DNA of 64,000 nucleotides, taken from Oscillospiraceae bacterium. GTDB lineage: Bacteria; Bacillota; Clostridia; Oscillospirales; Oscillospiraceae. The notes beneath the pieces are model-generated. The model was not told the DNA's origin. It saw only the letters and a list, made by a program, of their open reading frames with translations, and searched no databases. Within the stretch, counting starts at the first letter, position 1. Every line of letters starts with the position of its first letter. The DNA is taken from contig JAAWSV010000006.1 in NCBI GenBank assembly GCA_022801715.1, forward strand, positions 1-64,000, in the 5' to 3' direction. Position numbers and translations under genes: made by a program. Shown in pieces: positions 1-8,027 of this stretch.

Positions 1-594
1 GTCGATCTCGTCGGGATCGCAGTTGGTGTCGGCGATGGCCACCACGGGGATGCCCAGCTTGTGGGCCTCGGCGATGGCGTTGCGCTCCTTGCGGGTGTCC
101 ACGATGAACAGGGCGCCGGGCAGCTTGCGCATCTCCTTCACGCCGCCGAGGTACTTCTCCAGCTTCTCGATCTCGCCTAAGTGCTTGATGACCTCCTTCT
201 TGGGCAGCATGTCAAAGGTGCCGTCCTCCTGCATCCGCTTGAGCTGATTGAGGCGGTCCACGCGGGTGCGCATGGTCTTGAAGTTGGTCATCATGCCGCC
301 CAGCCAGCGGGCGTTGACATAGAACATGTTGCAGCGCTGGGACTCCTCCCGGATGGCCTCCTGGGCCTGCTTCTTGGTGCCCACGAACAGCAGGGACTGG
401 CCGTTCTCCGCCAGAGAGCGGACGAAGTTATAGGCCTCCTCCAGCTTCTTGACGGTCTTCTGCAGATCAATGATGTAGATCCCGTTGCGCTCGGTGTAGA
501 TATAGGGAGCCATCTTGGGGTTCCACCGGCGGGTCTGGTGTCCGAAGTGGACGCCGGCCTCCAGCAGCTGCTTCATGGATACGACACTTGCCAT
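1..594 (-). CDS. rpsB: 30S ribosomal protein S2 (5' part, cut by window edge)
   Basis: Ribosomal protein S2 of the small subunit. The 198 visible residues begin [20 protein letters not shown] and include the family segments [17 protein letters not shown]-like ([14 protein letters not shown]) and the late stretch [14 protein letters not shown]. The family is about 235-250 residues, so roughly 40 C-terminal residues lie to the left of the window. The ATG at 592-594 follows a GGAGG site at good distance. A promoter and a foldable leader lie upstream, so this gene starts its own transcript; in Clostridia tsf usually follows, outside this window. Confidence 0.97.
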   Translation of the reverse strand, partial: MASVVSMKQLLEAGVHFGHQTRRWNPKMAPYIYTERNGIYIIDLQKTVKKLEEAYNFVRSLAENGQSLLFVGTKKQAQEAIREESQRCNMFYVNARWLGGMMTNFKTMRTRVDRLNQLKRMQEDGTFDMLPKKEVIKHLGEIEKLEKYLGGVKEMRKLPGALFIVDTRKERNAIAEAHKLGIPVVAIADTNCDPDEID

Positions 595-709
595 TGATTT
601 TTCCTCCAAAAGATTTAGTTTTGTCCTCCGGGGCCATCATTTTTTCAGCTAACTCACCGAAAAAATTGTCAGTGAGCACCAACCGAGCATCCGGCCCCGT
701 GTGGAATGC
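595..709 (-). promoter_or_regulatory. rpsB 5' leader with two nested stems
   Basis: About 115 nt lie between the predicted start of transcription and the rpsB start codon. Read on the minus strand, GGGGCC near the 5' end can pair with GGCCCC just before the ribosome binding site. Inside it, CTCACTGA pairs with TCGGTGAG through one G-U pair. A structured S2 leader that binds S2 for autoregulation is known from other bacteria; that this is such a leader is inferred from position and folding only. Confidence 0.5.
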
Positions 710-715
710 TGAGAT

Positions 716-744
716 ATAATACCATAGTTTATCCATAAATGCAA
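716..744 (-). promoter_or_regulatory. promoter of rpsB
   Basis: On the minus strand a -35 box TTGCAT (739-744) and a -10 box TATTAT (716-721) are separated by exactly 17 bases, a near-consensus vegetative sigma-factor promoter. Confidence 0.75.
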
Positions 745-878
745 GAAAAAAATTGAAATCCGCCAAAGAAAACAGGAAACCGTCCCCCCTTTTTGCCGCC
801 GCCCCCCTTCCCCATTGCAAAATCCTTTCAGCTGTGCTATCATCAGCCTGACAAATCCCCACAAAGGAGGACACCACC

Positions 879-1703
879 ATGTCAAACCTCGACTCCTACA
901 TCACCCTGTGCCAAACCTACTACCAAACAGGCGTCGCCCACATGGACGCCGGCCGGCCGGCGGAGGCCATGCTCTTCCTCAGCCGGGCCGACACCATCTA
1001 CAGCGCCAGGGACGAGATCTGCGAGGCCGTCGGCAGCGACCTGATGGACGACTGCTCCGAGCGCATCGGCACGCTGGAGGAGGAGCCCACCCTCCACAAC
1101 GACTTCCCCCAGGCGGTGGAGGAACTGGCGGAGCGTCTGGACGAGGACCTGATCCGCGTCTGGGGCCTTTTCACCCTGTGCCGCCTGGTAAAGCTGGGGG
1201 AGCGCCTTGCCGCCCTCCCCGGCTGCGCGCTGTTCGGAGAGCTGCGCTGGGCGGCGGAATTTGTCCTGCGCTCCTTCCAGAAGGAGGTCACCGGCGCCCA
1301 GCTCCAGCGGCTGCAGGACATAGGGAACGCCCTCTACGAGTTCACCGGCGACCCGGCCTACTTTGCCGGCGGCTCCATCGCCGTCCCCGGCGGACCGGAC
1401 TTCGAGGTATTCGACCTCAACTGCTTCATGGCGCCCGAGGAGCTGATGATGTACCTCACCGCCCACGTGGACCGCATCACCGGCGAGGCGTCCGACGTGG
1501 TCACGGAGATCATCCCCTGCGCCCTGCCCCTTGACTACTGCCTGCGCACCGCCGGCCAGGCGGAGGACCACCCCCTGATCCAGCGGGAGATCGCCCGGAT
1601 ACAGAGCGACCTCGACTTTCTCCGCACTGGTCCCACCTGGGCGGCGGTGAACCAGCGGGCGGCGGCGTACATGGACTTGGACATCCTCAGCGGCGAGGTG
1701 TAA
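879..1703 (+). CDS. conserved hypothetical protein, 274 aa
   Basis: I do not recognise the family. The 274-residue product is soluble, acidic and predicted mostly helical, with an N-terminal part that resembles a short repeat-type helical bundle (QTYYQTGVAHMDAGRPAEAM, TPR-like in character). There is no signal peptide or membrane segment. The ATG at 879 has a strong AAAGGAGG site (from about 865). The next gene starts two bases after the stop, so the two are probably co-translated. The composition matches the surrounding high-GC chromosome. Confidence 0.8.
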   Translation: MSNLDSYITLCQTYYQTGVAHMDAGRPAEAMLFLSRADTIYSARDEICEAVGSDLMDDCSERIGTLEEEPTLHNDFPQAVEELAERLDEDLIRVWGLFTLCRLVKLGERLAALPGCALFGELRWAAEFVLRSFQKEVTGAQLQRLQDIGNALYEFTGDPAYFAGGSIAVPGGPDFEVFDLNCFMAPEELMMYLTAHVDRITGEASDVVTEIIPCALPLDYCLRTAGQAEDHPLIQREIARIQSDLDFLRTGPTWAAVNQRAAAYMDLDILSGEV

Positions 1704-1705
1704 CG

Positions 1706-2092
1706 ATGGTCCAAAAATCCGACTGGAAAACCTTGGAAATGCCATCCCAAACCGCCTCCTTCACCCTCTCCTACCCCCTCGCCGACAGCGATCTCGCCGC
1801 CATCCGGGAGGGCCACCGCCCGGAGGAGATGGAGGACAAGTGGTTCATGTACTGCGAGGGGGACACCCTGTACATCCACCGGAGCTGGACCGGCTATTGC
1901 ATCTACGCCGTAGCCCTCTCCCAAACCGGCTCTCTCGCCGTGACGGCAAACCGGGACCCCGCCCAGCACAAGGAGACCGTTGTCGAGGCGGACCGGAACA
2001 TGGTGGAACTCCTCCTCAACCGCCTCACCGGCCGGAACGACCGGAGCGCCGCGCTGATGCAGGCATACCTGTCCCGCAAGAGCCGCCCCTAG
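1706..2092 (+). CDS. conserved hypothetical protein, 128 aa
   Basis: Small soluble protein with no assigned function. Its core, DKWFMYCEGDTLYIHRSWTG followed by CIYAV, is an aromatic-rich beta-type motif that looks like a conserved family signature, though I cannot name the family. It starts two bases after the stop of the 274-residue gene and is followed by a terminator-like hairpin, so these two genes form a closed unit. The start ATG at 1706 is the only sensible one; it relies on coupling, since no strong ribosome binding site is visible. Confidence 0.75.
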   Translation: MVQKSDWKTLEMPSQTASFTLSYPLADSDLAAIREGHRPEEMEDKWFMYCEGDTLYIHRSWTGYCIYAVALSQTGSLAVTANRDPAQHKETVVEADRNMVELLLNRLTGRNDRSAALMQAYLSRKSRP

Positions 2093-2117
2093 CCCTGAAA
2101 CCCCGTCTCCGGACCAT

Positions 2118-2161
2118 CCCCGGCAGACCCGAGGCGTCCCCGCTTCGGTAATCTGCCGGGG
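2118..2161 (+). terminator. terminator-like hairpin after the two-gene unit
   Basis: CCCCGGCAGA (2118-2127) pairs perfectly with TCTGCCGGGG (2152-2161). The tail (ATTTGCCCTATTTT) is only moderately T-rich, so termination may be incomplete. Confidence 0.5.
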
Positions 2162-2200
2162 ATTTGCCCTATTTTCCTGCAAGAATTCATATTTGATTCA

Positions 2201-2230
2201 TTGACTACGGGGGAAGATGTGGTATATAAT
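2201..2230 (+). promoter_or_regulatory. promoter upstream of the methyltransferase-ecf operon
   Basis: TTGACT (2201-2206) and TATAAT (2225-2230) with an 18-base spacer. The stretch TTGACTACGGGGGAAGATGT is nearly repeated at the promoter at 21071, which is unusual for unrelated genes. Confidence 0.7.
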
Positions 2231-2300
2231 ACCTTGAATTGCCGTGAGCACCTGCGTCAATGGGTGTTCACACAACAGTACGGCATAGGAGGCGAAGCAT

Positions 2301-3167
2301 ATGTGGATGGCGGACAGCTGGCGGGACTACGAGCTCCTCGACTGCGGCGGCGGGGAGAAGCTGGAGCGGTGGGGCGGTCAGGTGCTGCTGCGCCCGGACC
2401 CGCAGGCCATCTGGAGCACCCCCCGCCTCCACAGCCGCTGGCGGAACCCCGACGGGCGGTACTTCCGCTCCAGCACCGGCGGAGGCCGCTGGGACAAGGG
2501 CAGACTCCCGGAGCAGTGGCAGGTCAGCTACAGGGAGCTGACCTTTCAGGTGAAGCCCATGAACTTCAAGCACACCGGCCTCTTCCCTGAGCAGGCGGTA
2601 AACTGGGACTTCGCCATGGAGCGGATCCGCTCCGCCGGGCGGCACATCAACGTCTTAAACCTCTTTGCCTACACCGGCGCCGCCAGCGTGGCCTGTGCCG
2701 CCGCCGGGGCCAGCGTGTGCCACGTGGACGCGGCCAAGGGCATGGTGGCCTGGGCCAAGGAGAACGCCAGGGCCTCCGGCCTGGCCGACGCCCCCATCCG
2801 CTACATTGTGGACGACTGCGCCAAGTTCGTGGAGCGGGAGATCCGCCGGGGCCGGCGATACGACGCCATCATCATGGACCCCCCCAGCTACGGACGGGGC
2901 CCCACCGGGGAGGTCTGGAAGCTGGAGGAGAACCTGTACCCCTTCATAGAGCTCTGCGAGAAGGTGCTCTCGGAGAACCCCCTGTTTGTCATTGTGAACT
3001 CCTACACCACCGGCTTGGCCCCCAGCGTGCTGACCTACCTGATGGAGCTGATTTTCTCCCGCCGCCACGGGGGCCATACCGTCAGCGGCGAGCTGGGCCT
3101 CCCGGTGACGGAGACCGGCCTGGTCCTCCCCTGCGGGTCCACCGGCCGCTGGACGGCTGACTGCTGA
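2301..3167 (+). CDS. class I SAM-dependent methyltransferase (RlmI/RlmK-like)
   Basis: Predicted SAM-dependent methyltransferase of 288 residues, similar in layout to the 23S rRNA cytosine methyltransferases of the RlmI/RlmK type (Methyltrans_SAM family). The SAM-binding motif NLFAYTGAASVACAAAGA lies at about 120-137, the acidic ribose-binding residue in VDAAKG at 142-147, and the catalytic-type motif DPPSYGRG at 193-200. The RNA target is not known. ATG 2301 has a TAGGAGGC site 8 bases upstream. The stop TGA overlaps the ATG of the VanZ-like gene (TGATG), so translation is coupled. Confidence 0.88.
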   Translation: MWMADSWRDYELLDCGGGEKLERWGGQVLLRPDPQAIWSTPRLHSRWRNPDGRYFRSSTGGGRWDKGRLPEQWQVSYRELTFQVKPMNFKHTGLFPEQAVNWDFAMERIRSAGRHINVLNLFAYTGAASVACAAAGASVCHVDAAKGMVAWAKENARASGLADAPIRYIVDDCAKFVEREIRRGRRYDAIIMDPPSYGRGPTGEVWKLEENLYPFIELCEKVLSENPLFVIVNSYTTGLAPSVLTYLMELIFSRRHGGHTVSGELGLPVTETGLVLPCGSTGRWTADC

Positions 3168-3784
3168 TGCCGCAGATCCTGCGTTACCTGCTGACCATGC
3201 TGTGGGGCGCCGTGGCGGCACTGGCGGCGTACCTCTGCCTGCGCCCATGGCGGCGAAAGCGGCTGACGGATCGGGGTCTGGTCAGCCCCGCCCTCCGGGA
3301 GGCGGCGCTGTGCCTCTTCTGGATGTTCTGTGGCGGGATGGCCCTGCTGACGCTGACCCCCCGCTGGACCGTCTCCTCCTTTGTAGACATGCTCCACGGC
3401 TACCCTTGGAACGCCGGCCAGCAGCCCTTTTTCAGATGGGGGAGCTATAACCTGTCCCCCCTGCGCACCTTTCGGCAGGATAAACTCATTCTGCTGGGCA
3501 ATCTCGCCATGTTCATCCCCTTCGGCTTCTTCACAGCCCTCCTCTGGCGGGGCTGGAGCCGGCGCAGGGCACTGCTGACCGGGTTTTCCATCACCGCTTT
3601 TGTGGAGTGCTGGCAGCTGCTGGTGGGCCGGGCCTTTGACATTGACGATCTCCTACTCAACACCCTCGGCGTATGCTGCGGCCACCTCCTCTGGCGGCTG
3701 CTGCGGCGAATCCGCCCCAAGCTGACCGAGAAATTCCACTGCCAAGGGCAGGAATACGATAAAAGCGAGTACAGCCATGACTGA
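3167..3784 (+). CDS. VanZ-like family membrane protein
   Basis: Integral membrane protein of 205 residues with about five hydrophobic segments. It carries the VanZ-like signature: GNLAMFIPFGFFTALLW (about 110-126), then E..Q (ECWQLLVGRAFDIDDLLLNT) and a GxxxG-like last helix. VanZ itself gives low-level teicoplanin resistance, but most VanZ-like proteins have no known role, so no resistance is claimed. It overlaps the previous gene by one base and the next gene (ecfA1) by 8 bases, which makes it part of the same operon although it is functionally unrelated to the ECF genes. Confidence 0.85.
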   Translation: MPQILRYLLTMLWGAVAALAAYLCLRPWRRKRLTDRGLVSPALREAALCLFWMFCGGMALLTLTPRWTVSSFVDMLHGYPWNAGQQPFFRWGSYNLSPLRTFRQDKLILLGNLAMFIPFGFFTALLWRGWSRRRALLTGFSITAFVECWQLLVGRAFDIDDLLLNTLGVCCGHLLWRLLRRIRPKLTEKFHCQGQEYDKSEYSHD

Positions 3785-4625
3785 CATCATCCGAACCGAA
3801 AACCTATCCTACGCCTATCCCCCCGACGAGGGGAAGGAGCCCATCCCCGCCCTCGCCGGCGTGGACCTGACCATTGAGCCGGGGAGCTTCGTGGTGGTCC
3901 TGGGGCACAACGGCTCCGGCAAGTCCACCCTGGCCAAGCACATGAACGCGGTACTCCTCCCCACGGGAGGCCGGGTCTTGGTGGACGGCATCGACACCGC
4001 CGAGGAGGAATCCCTCTTTGAGATCCGCCGCCGTGTGGGCATGGTGTTCCAGAACCCGGACAACCAGATTGTGGCCAACGTGGTGGAGGAGGACGTGGCC
4101 TTCGGCCCGGAGAACATCGGCGTCCCCACCGAGGAGATCCGCCGCCGTGTGGACGAGTCCCTGAAGGCGGTGGGGATGGAGGATTTTCTCCTCCACGCCC
4201 CCCACATGCTCTCCGGCGGCCAGAAGCAGCGCATCGCCATCGCCGGCGTCATCGCCATGGCCCCCCAGTGCATCGTCCTGGACGAGTCCACCGCCATGCT
4301 GGACCCCTCCGGCCGGCAGGAGGTGCTGCGCACCGTCAGCTGGCTGAACCGGGAGCGGGGCATCACCATTGTCCTGATCACCCACCACATGAACGAGGCG
4401 GCCTACGCCAACCGGGTCATCGTCATGGACCACGGCCGCGTGGCCATGGACGGCCCCCCCAGGGAGGTCCTCACCCGCTCGGAGGACCTGCGCCGCCTGG
4501 GCCTGACCCCCCCGCCCACGGTGGAGCTCCTGGACGCCCTCCGGGAGGCGGGCTGGGATGTGCCCTTGGACGCCATTGAGCCGGAGGAGTGCGCCGCCGC
4601 TATCAGCCAGTACCTCGGCGCGTGA
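3777..4625 (+). CDS. ecfA1: energy-coupling factor transporter ATPase EcfA1
   Basis: ATP-binding subunit of an energy-coupling factor (ECF) vitamin or metal transporter, working as a heterodimer with EcfA2 on the membrane subunit EcfT. Visible motifs are Walker A GHNGSGKST (43-51), Q-loop FQNPDNQ (91-97), signature LSGGQ (145-149), Walker B CIVLDE (165-170) and switch His in ITHHMNEA. The Walker B region reads DESTAMLD rather than DEPTAGLD, a known EcfA1 feature. It overlaps the VanZ-like gene. No substrate-binding S subunit is visible nearby, so this is probably a group II ECF module shared by several S subunits. Confidence 0.95.
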   Translation: MTDIIRTENLSYAYPPDEGKEPIPALAGVDLTIEPGSFVVVLGHNGSGKSTLAKHMNAVLLPTGGRVLVDGIDTAEEESLFEIRRRVGMVFQNPDNQIVANVVEEDVAFGPENIGVPTEEIRRRVDESLKAVGMEDFLLHAPHMLSGGQKQRIAIAGVIAMAPQCIVLDESTAMLDPSGRQEVLRTVSWLNRERGITIVLITHHMNEAAYANRVIVMDHGRVAMDGPPREVLTRSEDLRRLGLTPPPTVELLDALREAGWDVPLDAIEPEECAAAISQYLGA

Positions 4626-4676
4626 CCTTAACGGAAAACACACCTTACAGGCCTCTGCGGCCCGGACCTTTCTCCC

Positions 4677-4702
4677 TCAAAAAAGTGCCTGCGCTTTTTT
4701 GA
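4677..4702 (+). terminator. A/T-armed hairpin between ecfA1 and ecfA2
   Basis: TCAAAAAAG (4677-4685) pairs with CTTTTTTGA (4694-4702), extended by a G-U and a G-C pair around a CCTG loop. It has the form of an intrinsic terminator working in both directions, but it lies inside the ecf operon, about 25 bases before the ecfA2 start. It may act as a partial terminator that lowers ecfA2-ecfT expression. Confidence 0.45.
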
Positions 4703-4726
4703 AATATAAACTTAGAGGGTAAGCAT

Positions 4727-5593
4727 TTGGAACCGATCATTCAAGTAGAAAACCTGACACACACCTACGGCGCGGGAACCCCCTTCCAGCGTTCCGCCAT
4801 CGACGGCGTCAGCTTCCAGCTCCAACAGGGGGAGTTCTTGGGCGTCATCGGCCACACCGGCTCCGGAAAGTCCACCCTGATCCAGCACCTGAACGGTCTT
4901 TTGAAGCCCACCGCCGGCCGGGTCCTCTTCCACGGCCGGGACATCTGGGCCGACCCCAAGAAGATCCGGGAGGTCCGCTTCCGGGTGGGTCTGGTATTCC
5001 AGTACCCGGAGTACCAGCTCTTTGAGGAGACCGCCGCCAGGGATATTGCCTTCGGCCCTAAGAACATGGGCCTTGACGACGCGGAGATCCAGAGGCGCGT
5101 GGAGGAGGCGGCGGCCTTCGCCGGCCTCTCCCCCGACCTCTTGGACAAGTCCCCCTTCGACCTCTCCGGCGGCCAGAAGCGCCGGGTGGCCATCGCCGGC
5201 GTCATCGCCATGCGCCCGGAGGTGCTGATCCTGGACGAGCCCTCCGCCGGCCTGGACCCGGCGGGCCGCAGCGAGCTGCTGCAAAACATCCGGGACTACC
5301 ACGCCCGCACCGGCGGCACCGTGGTCCTGGTGAGCCACAGCATGGACGAGATCGCGGAGAACGTCCAGCGCATCCTGGTCCTCTCCCGCTCCGGCGTGGT
5401 GATGTCCGGGACGCCCCACGAGGTGTTCAGCCGCGCCGAGGAGCTAAAGGCCGTGGGCCTCGACCTGCCCCAGATCACCAAGGTGGCCATGGAGCTCCGC
5501 CGCCGCGGCGTGGAGATCGACCCAGCGGTGTACACCGTGGAGGACCTCCGCCGCTCCCTGCTGCTTCTGAGAGGAGGTGGCACGGGTGCTTAA
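4727..5593 (+). CDS. ecfA2: energy-coupling factor transporter ATPase EcfA2
   Basis: Second ATPase of the ECF module, 288 residues. Walker A GHTGSGKST is at 42-50, signature LSGGQ at 146-150 and Walker B VLILDEPSAGLD at about 166-177. The start is a TTG (4727) preceded by AGAGGG; the conserved opening IIQVENLTHTYG begins right after it, so no later start is possible. About 100 bases with a hairpin separate it from ecfA1. It overlaps the start of ecfT, which suggests tight stoichiometric coupling of EcfA2 and EcfT. Confidence 0.95.
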   Translation: MEPIIQVENLTHTYGAGTPFQRSAIDGVSFQLQQGEFLGVIGHTGSGKSTLIQHLNGLLKPTAGRVLFHGRDIWADPKKIREVRFRVGLVFQYPEYQLFEETAARDIAFGPKNMGLDDAEIQRRVEEAAAFAGLSPDLLDKSPFDLSGGQKRRVAIAGVIAMRPEVLILDEPSAGLDPAGRSELLQNIRDYHARTGGTVVLVSHSMDEIAENVQRILVLSRSGVVMSGTPHEVFSRAEELKAVGLDLPQITKVAMELRRRGVEIDPAVYTVEDLRRSLLLLRGGGTGA

Positions 5594-6389
5594 AGACATC
5601 ACCCTGGGCCAGTACTTCCCCGGCACCACCGTGGCCCACCGCTTGGACCCCCGTACCAAGCTCATCTTGGTGGTCCTCTATATCATCGCCCTCTTCGCCG
5701 CCGAGTCCTTCCTGTCCTACGGTCTGATGGCCCTGACCCTCTGCCTCTGCGTAGCGGTGTCCAGGGTCCCCCCCAAGTCCCTGATAAAGGGCCTGAAGCC
5801 GGTGCTCTTCATCCTGATCTTCACCGCCCTTTTGAACGTGTTCTACACCCCCGGCCGCATCCTCTGGCAGTGGTGGATCTTCCGCGTTACCATAGAGGGC
5901 ATTTTCACCGCCTTCTTCATGGCCCTGCGGATCTCCCTTCTGATCATGGGCACCTTCCTGATGACCTACACCACCAGCCCCATCATGCTCACCGACGGCA
6001 TGGAGAGCCTGATGAACCCCCTGAAAAAGCTCCATGTCCCAGTCCACGAGCTGGCCATGATGATGTCCATCGCCCTGCGCTTCATCCCCACCCTGATTGA
6101 GGAGACGGACAAGATCATGTCCGCCCAGAAGGCCCGGGGCGCGGACTTCGAGACCGGCAGCCTCTTTCAGCGGGCCAGGGCCATGGTGCCGCTGCTGGTG
6201 CCCCTGTTCATCTCCGCCTTCCGCCGGGCCGACGAGCTGGCGGTGGCCATGGAGTGCCGTTGCTACCACGGCGGCGAGGGCCGGACCAAGCTGAAGGTCC
6301 TGCGCTACCGCGGCATCGACTACGCGGCCTTTTTCCTGGGTGCGCTGATCCTCGCGGGCGTAATCGTACTGGCGCGGTTCGGACTTTAG
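5586..6389 (+). CDS. ecfT: energy-coupling factor transporter transmembrane protein EcfT
   Basis: Membrane scaffold of the ECF transporter. It has several hydrophobic helices, the family opening LDPRTKLI, and two coupling-helix segments: AQKARGADF (the Ala-Arg-Gly motif) and ECRCYHGG, where the second Ala-Arg-Gly is replaced by Cys-Arg-Cys. An upstream GTG at 5577 is also possible, but AGGAGG (5572-5577) sits at ideal distance from the GTG at 5586, so I chose the latter (267 residues). Its coding region overlaps ecfA2 by 8 bases. Confidence 0.93.
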   Translation: MLKDITLGQYFPGTTVAHRLDPRTKLILVVLYIIALFAAESFLSYGLMALTLCLCVAVSRVPPKSLIKGLKPVLFILIFTALLNVFYTPGRILWQWWIFRVTIEGIFTAFFMALRISLLIMGTFLMTYTTSPIMLTDGMESLMNPLKKLHVPVHELAMMMSIALRFIPTLIEETDKIMSAQKARGADFETGSLFQRARAMVPLLVPLFISAFRRADELAVAMECRCYHGGEGRTKLKVLRYRGIDYAAFFLGALILAGVIVLARFGL

Positions 6390-6421
6390 CTGAATGAGGA
6401 ATGAGGCGTTAGGAATGAGGA

Positions 6422-7252
6422 ATGGCCGGCGGGGGAGTATGGGAAAAAATCGGAAAAAAATATGTCGCAGCAGCCACCTTGGCGGCCTTGGCCTTGGTGG
6501 GCGTGGCCTTGGATACTCGGCTGAGGGTACCCTTTTACACGGTGGAGACAGAGGAGCTGTCTATTCCCGTGGACATGGTGCTGCTGGCGGATCTGCACAG
6601 CTGCGCCTACGGGGAGGGACAGATCGACATTGTGGGCCGGGTGCGGCGGCTCTCGCCGAAGGCGGTGCTGCTGGCGGGGGATATTGTGGACGACAAGCTG
6701 CCCGAGGAGAACGCTTGGATCACGGTGAGCGCCTTGGCGGCGGAGTTCCCCTGCTTCTATGTCACCGGCAACCACGAGTGGTGGTCCGGCGAGGCGGAGC
6801 GCATCTGCGCCCGGATGGAGCAGTGCGGCGTCACCGTCCTCCGGGGGGAGAGCGCGGAGCTGGCCTTGGACAGCGGGGAGGTCGTGCGGCTCTACGGCAT
6901 CGACGACCCGGAAAGCGGCCTCAGTGAGCGCCAGCTCTCATCGCTAAACGTGCCGGAGGAGGACTTCACCCTCCTCTTGGCCCACCGGCCCGAGGGGATC
7001 ACGGACTACTTGGCCCACCCCTTTGATATGGTTGTCTCCGGCCACGCCCACGGCGGGCAGTGGCGGTTTCCCGGCCTTGTAAACGGCCTCTACGCCCCCC
7101 ATCAGGGCCTCCTCCCCCGGTACGCCGGCGGGCAGTACCAAGTGGACGGCGCCGACCTCATTGTCAGTCGCGGCCTCAGCCGGGAGAGCACCCGGATTCC
7201 CCGCCTTTTCAACCGGCCCGAACTGGTGGTCATTCAGATCACGCCGAAGTAA
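6422..7252 (+). CDS. membrane-anchored metallophosphoesterase (YkuE/YaeI-like)
   Basis: Calcineurin-like phosphoesterase, 276 residues, with an N-terminal hydrophobic anchor (about 14-31). Metal-binding motifs are DLH (57-59), GDIVD (86-90), GNHEW (116-120), AHRPE (187-191) and GHAHGGQ (207-213). Relatives act on phospholipid or lipid A intermediates at the membrane; the substrate here is unknown. The short tandem GAATGAGG repeats just before the start (6392-6420) supply the ribosome binding site. It lies between ecfT and truA, two genes that are usually adjacent in Firmicutes, so it may be a later insertion. Confidence 0.88.
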   Translation: MAGGGVWEKIGKKYVAAATLAALALVGVALDTRLRVPFYTVETEELSIPVDMVLLADLHSCAYGEGQIDIVGRVRRLSPKAVLLAGDIVDDKLPEENAWITVSALAAEFPCFYVTGNHEWWSGEAERICARMEQCGVTVLRGESAELALDSGEVVRLYGIDDPESGLSERQLSSLNVPEEDFTLLLAHRPEGITDYLAHPFDMVVSGHAHGGQWRFPGLVNGLYAPHQGLLPRYAGGQYQVDGADLIVSRGLSRESTRIPRLFNRPELVVIQITPK

Positions 7253-7271
7253 CCCCCATAGGAGAAACACC

Positions 7272-8027
7272 ATGCGCAACATCGCATTGCAATTGATGTA
7301 CAACGGCACCGCCTACCACGGCTGGCAGGTGCAGAAGACCCTGCCCACCGTGGCGGAGACCCTGGAGCGGGCTCTCACCGCCGTCTGCTGCGAGCCCATC
7401 AAGGCGGTGGGCTGCGGACGCACCGACGCCGGCGTCCACGCCCGGCGGTACGTGGCCAATTTCCGCACCCGCTCCACCATCCCCTGCGACCGCTTCCCCC
7501 TGGCGGTGAACACCCGCCTCCCCGAGGACATCGTGGTCCGCGCCGCCTTCGAGGTGGCGGAGGACTTCAACGCCATCGGCTCCTGCCTGAAGAAGGAGTA
7601 CACCTACCGGATCTACAACTCCCGCATCCGGGACCCCTTCTATGTCAACCGGGTCTACTTCTACCCCCGTCCCCTCAACGAGGGGGTGATGGACCAGGCG
7701 GCCCGGGCCTTTGAGGGGACCCACGACTTCCGGGCGGTGCGCTCGGTGGGGACGGAGACCCGCACCACCGTGCGGACGATACACTACTGCCGCGTGGCCC
7801 GGGAGGGGTCCCTGATTGAATTGAAGGTCTGCGCCGACGGCTTTTTGTATAACATGGTACGGGCCATCACAGGTACCGTGCTCTACGCCGCCGAGGGCAA
7901 GCTGCGCCCGGAGGACATCCCGGACATTTTGGCCTCGGGCAACCGGACGCTGGCGGGTCCCACCGTGCCGCCGGGGGGGCTGTACCTGACAAGACTTTGG
8001 TATGAGGATGAGCGATTGAATGGCTGA
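7272..8027 (+). CDS. truA: tRNA pseudouridine(38-40) synthase TruA
   Basis: Converts uridines 38-40 of tRNA anticodon arms to pseudouridine. The 251-residue protein has the catalytic Asp in GRTDAGVH (49-56, D52) and the family end-part GFLYNMVRAI. I chose ATG 7272 because TAGGAG lies just upstream and because the conserved N-terminus (LQLMYNGTAYHGWQ) begins there; the open frame upstream overlaps the phosphoesterase gene and is not coding. The end overlaps the next gene by 8 bases. The ecfA1-ecfA2-ecfT-truA order is the usual Firmicute arrangement. Confidence 0.95.
   Translation: MRNIALQLMYNGTAYHGWQVQKTLPTVAETLERALTAVCCEPIKAVGCGRTDAGVHARRYVANFRTRSTIPCDRFPLAVNTRLPEDIVVRAAFEVAEDFNAIGSCLKKEYTYRIYNSRIRDPFYVNRVYFYPRPLNEGVMDQAARAFEGTHDFRAVRSVGTETRTTVRTIHYCRVAREGSLIELKVCADGFLYNMVRAITGTVLYAAEGKLRPEDIPDILASGNRTLAGPTVPPGGLYLTRLWYEDERLNG

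Noticed and set aside
467-1745. Long open frames opposite and across rpsB and the 274-residue gene (for example minus 882-1745)
   Set aside because: They are antisense shadows that arise from GC-rich codons; no ribosome binding site or family match, and they lie over well-supported genes.
3167-3784. Glycopeptide resistance gene vanZ
   Set aside because: Only family-level similarity; no other van genes are nearby and VanZ-like proteins are common in Clostridia.
7161-7271. N-terminal extension of truA
   Set aside because: It overlaps the phosphoesterase gene, and the TruA family start and a good ribosome binding site are at 7272.
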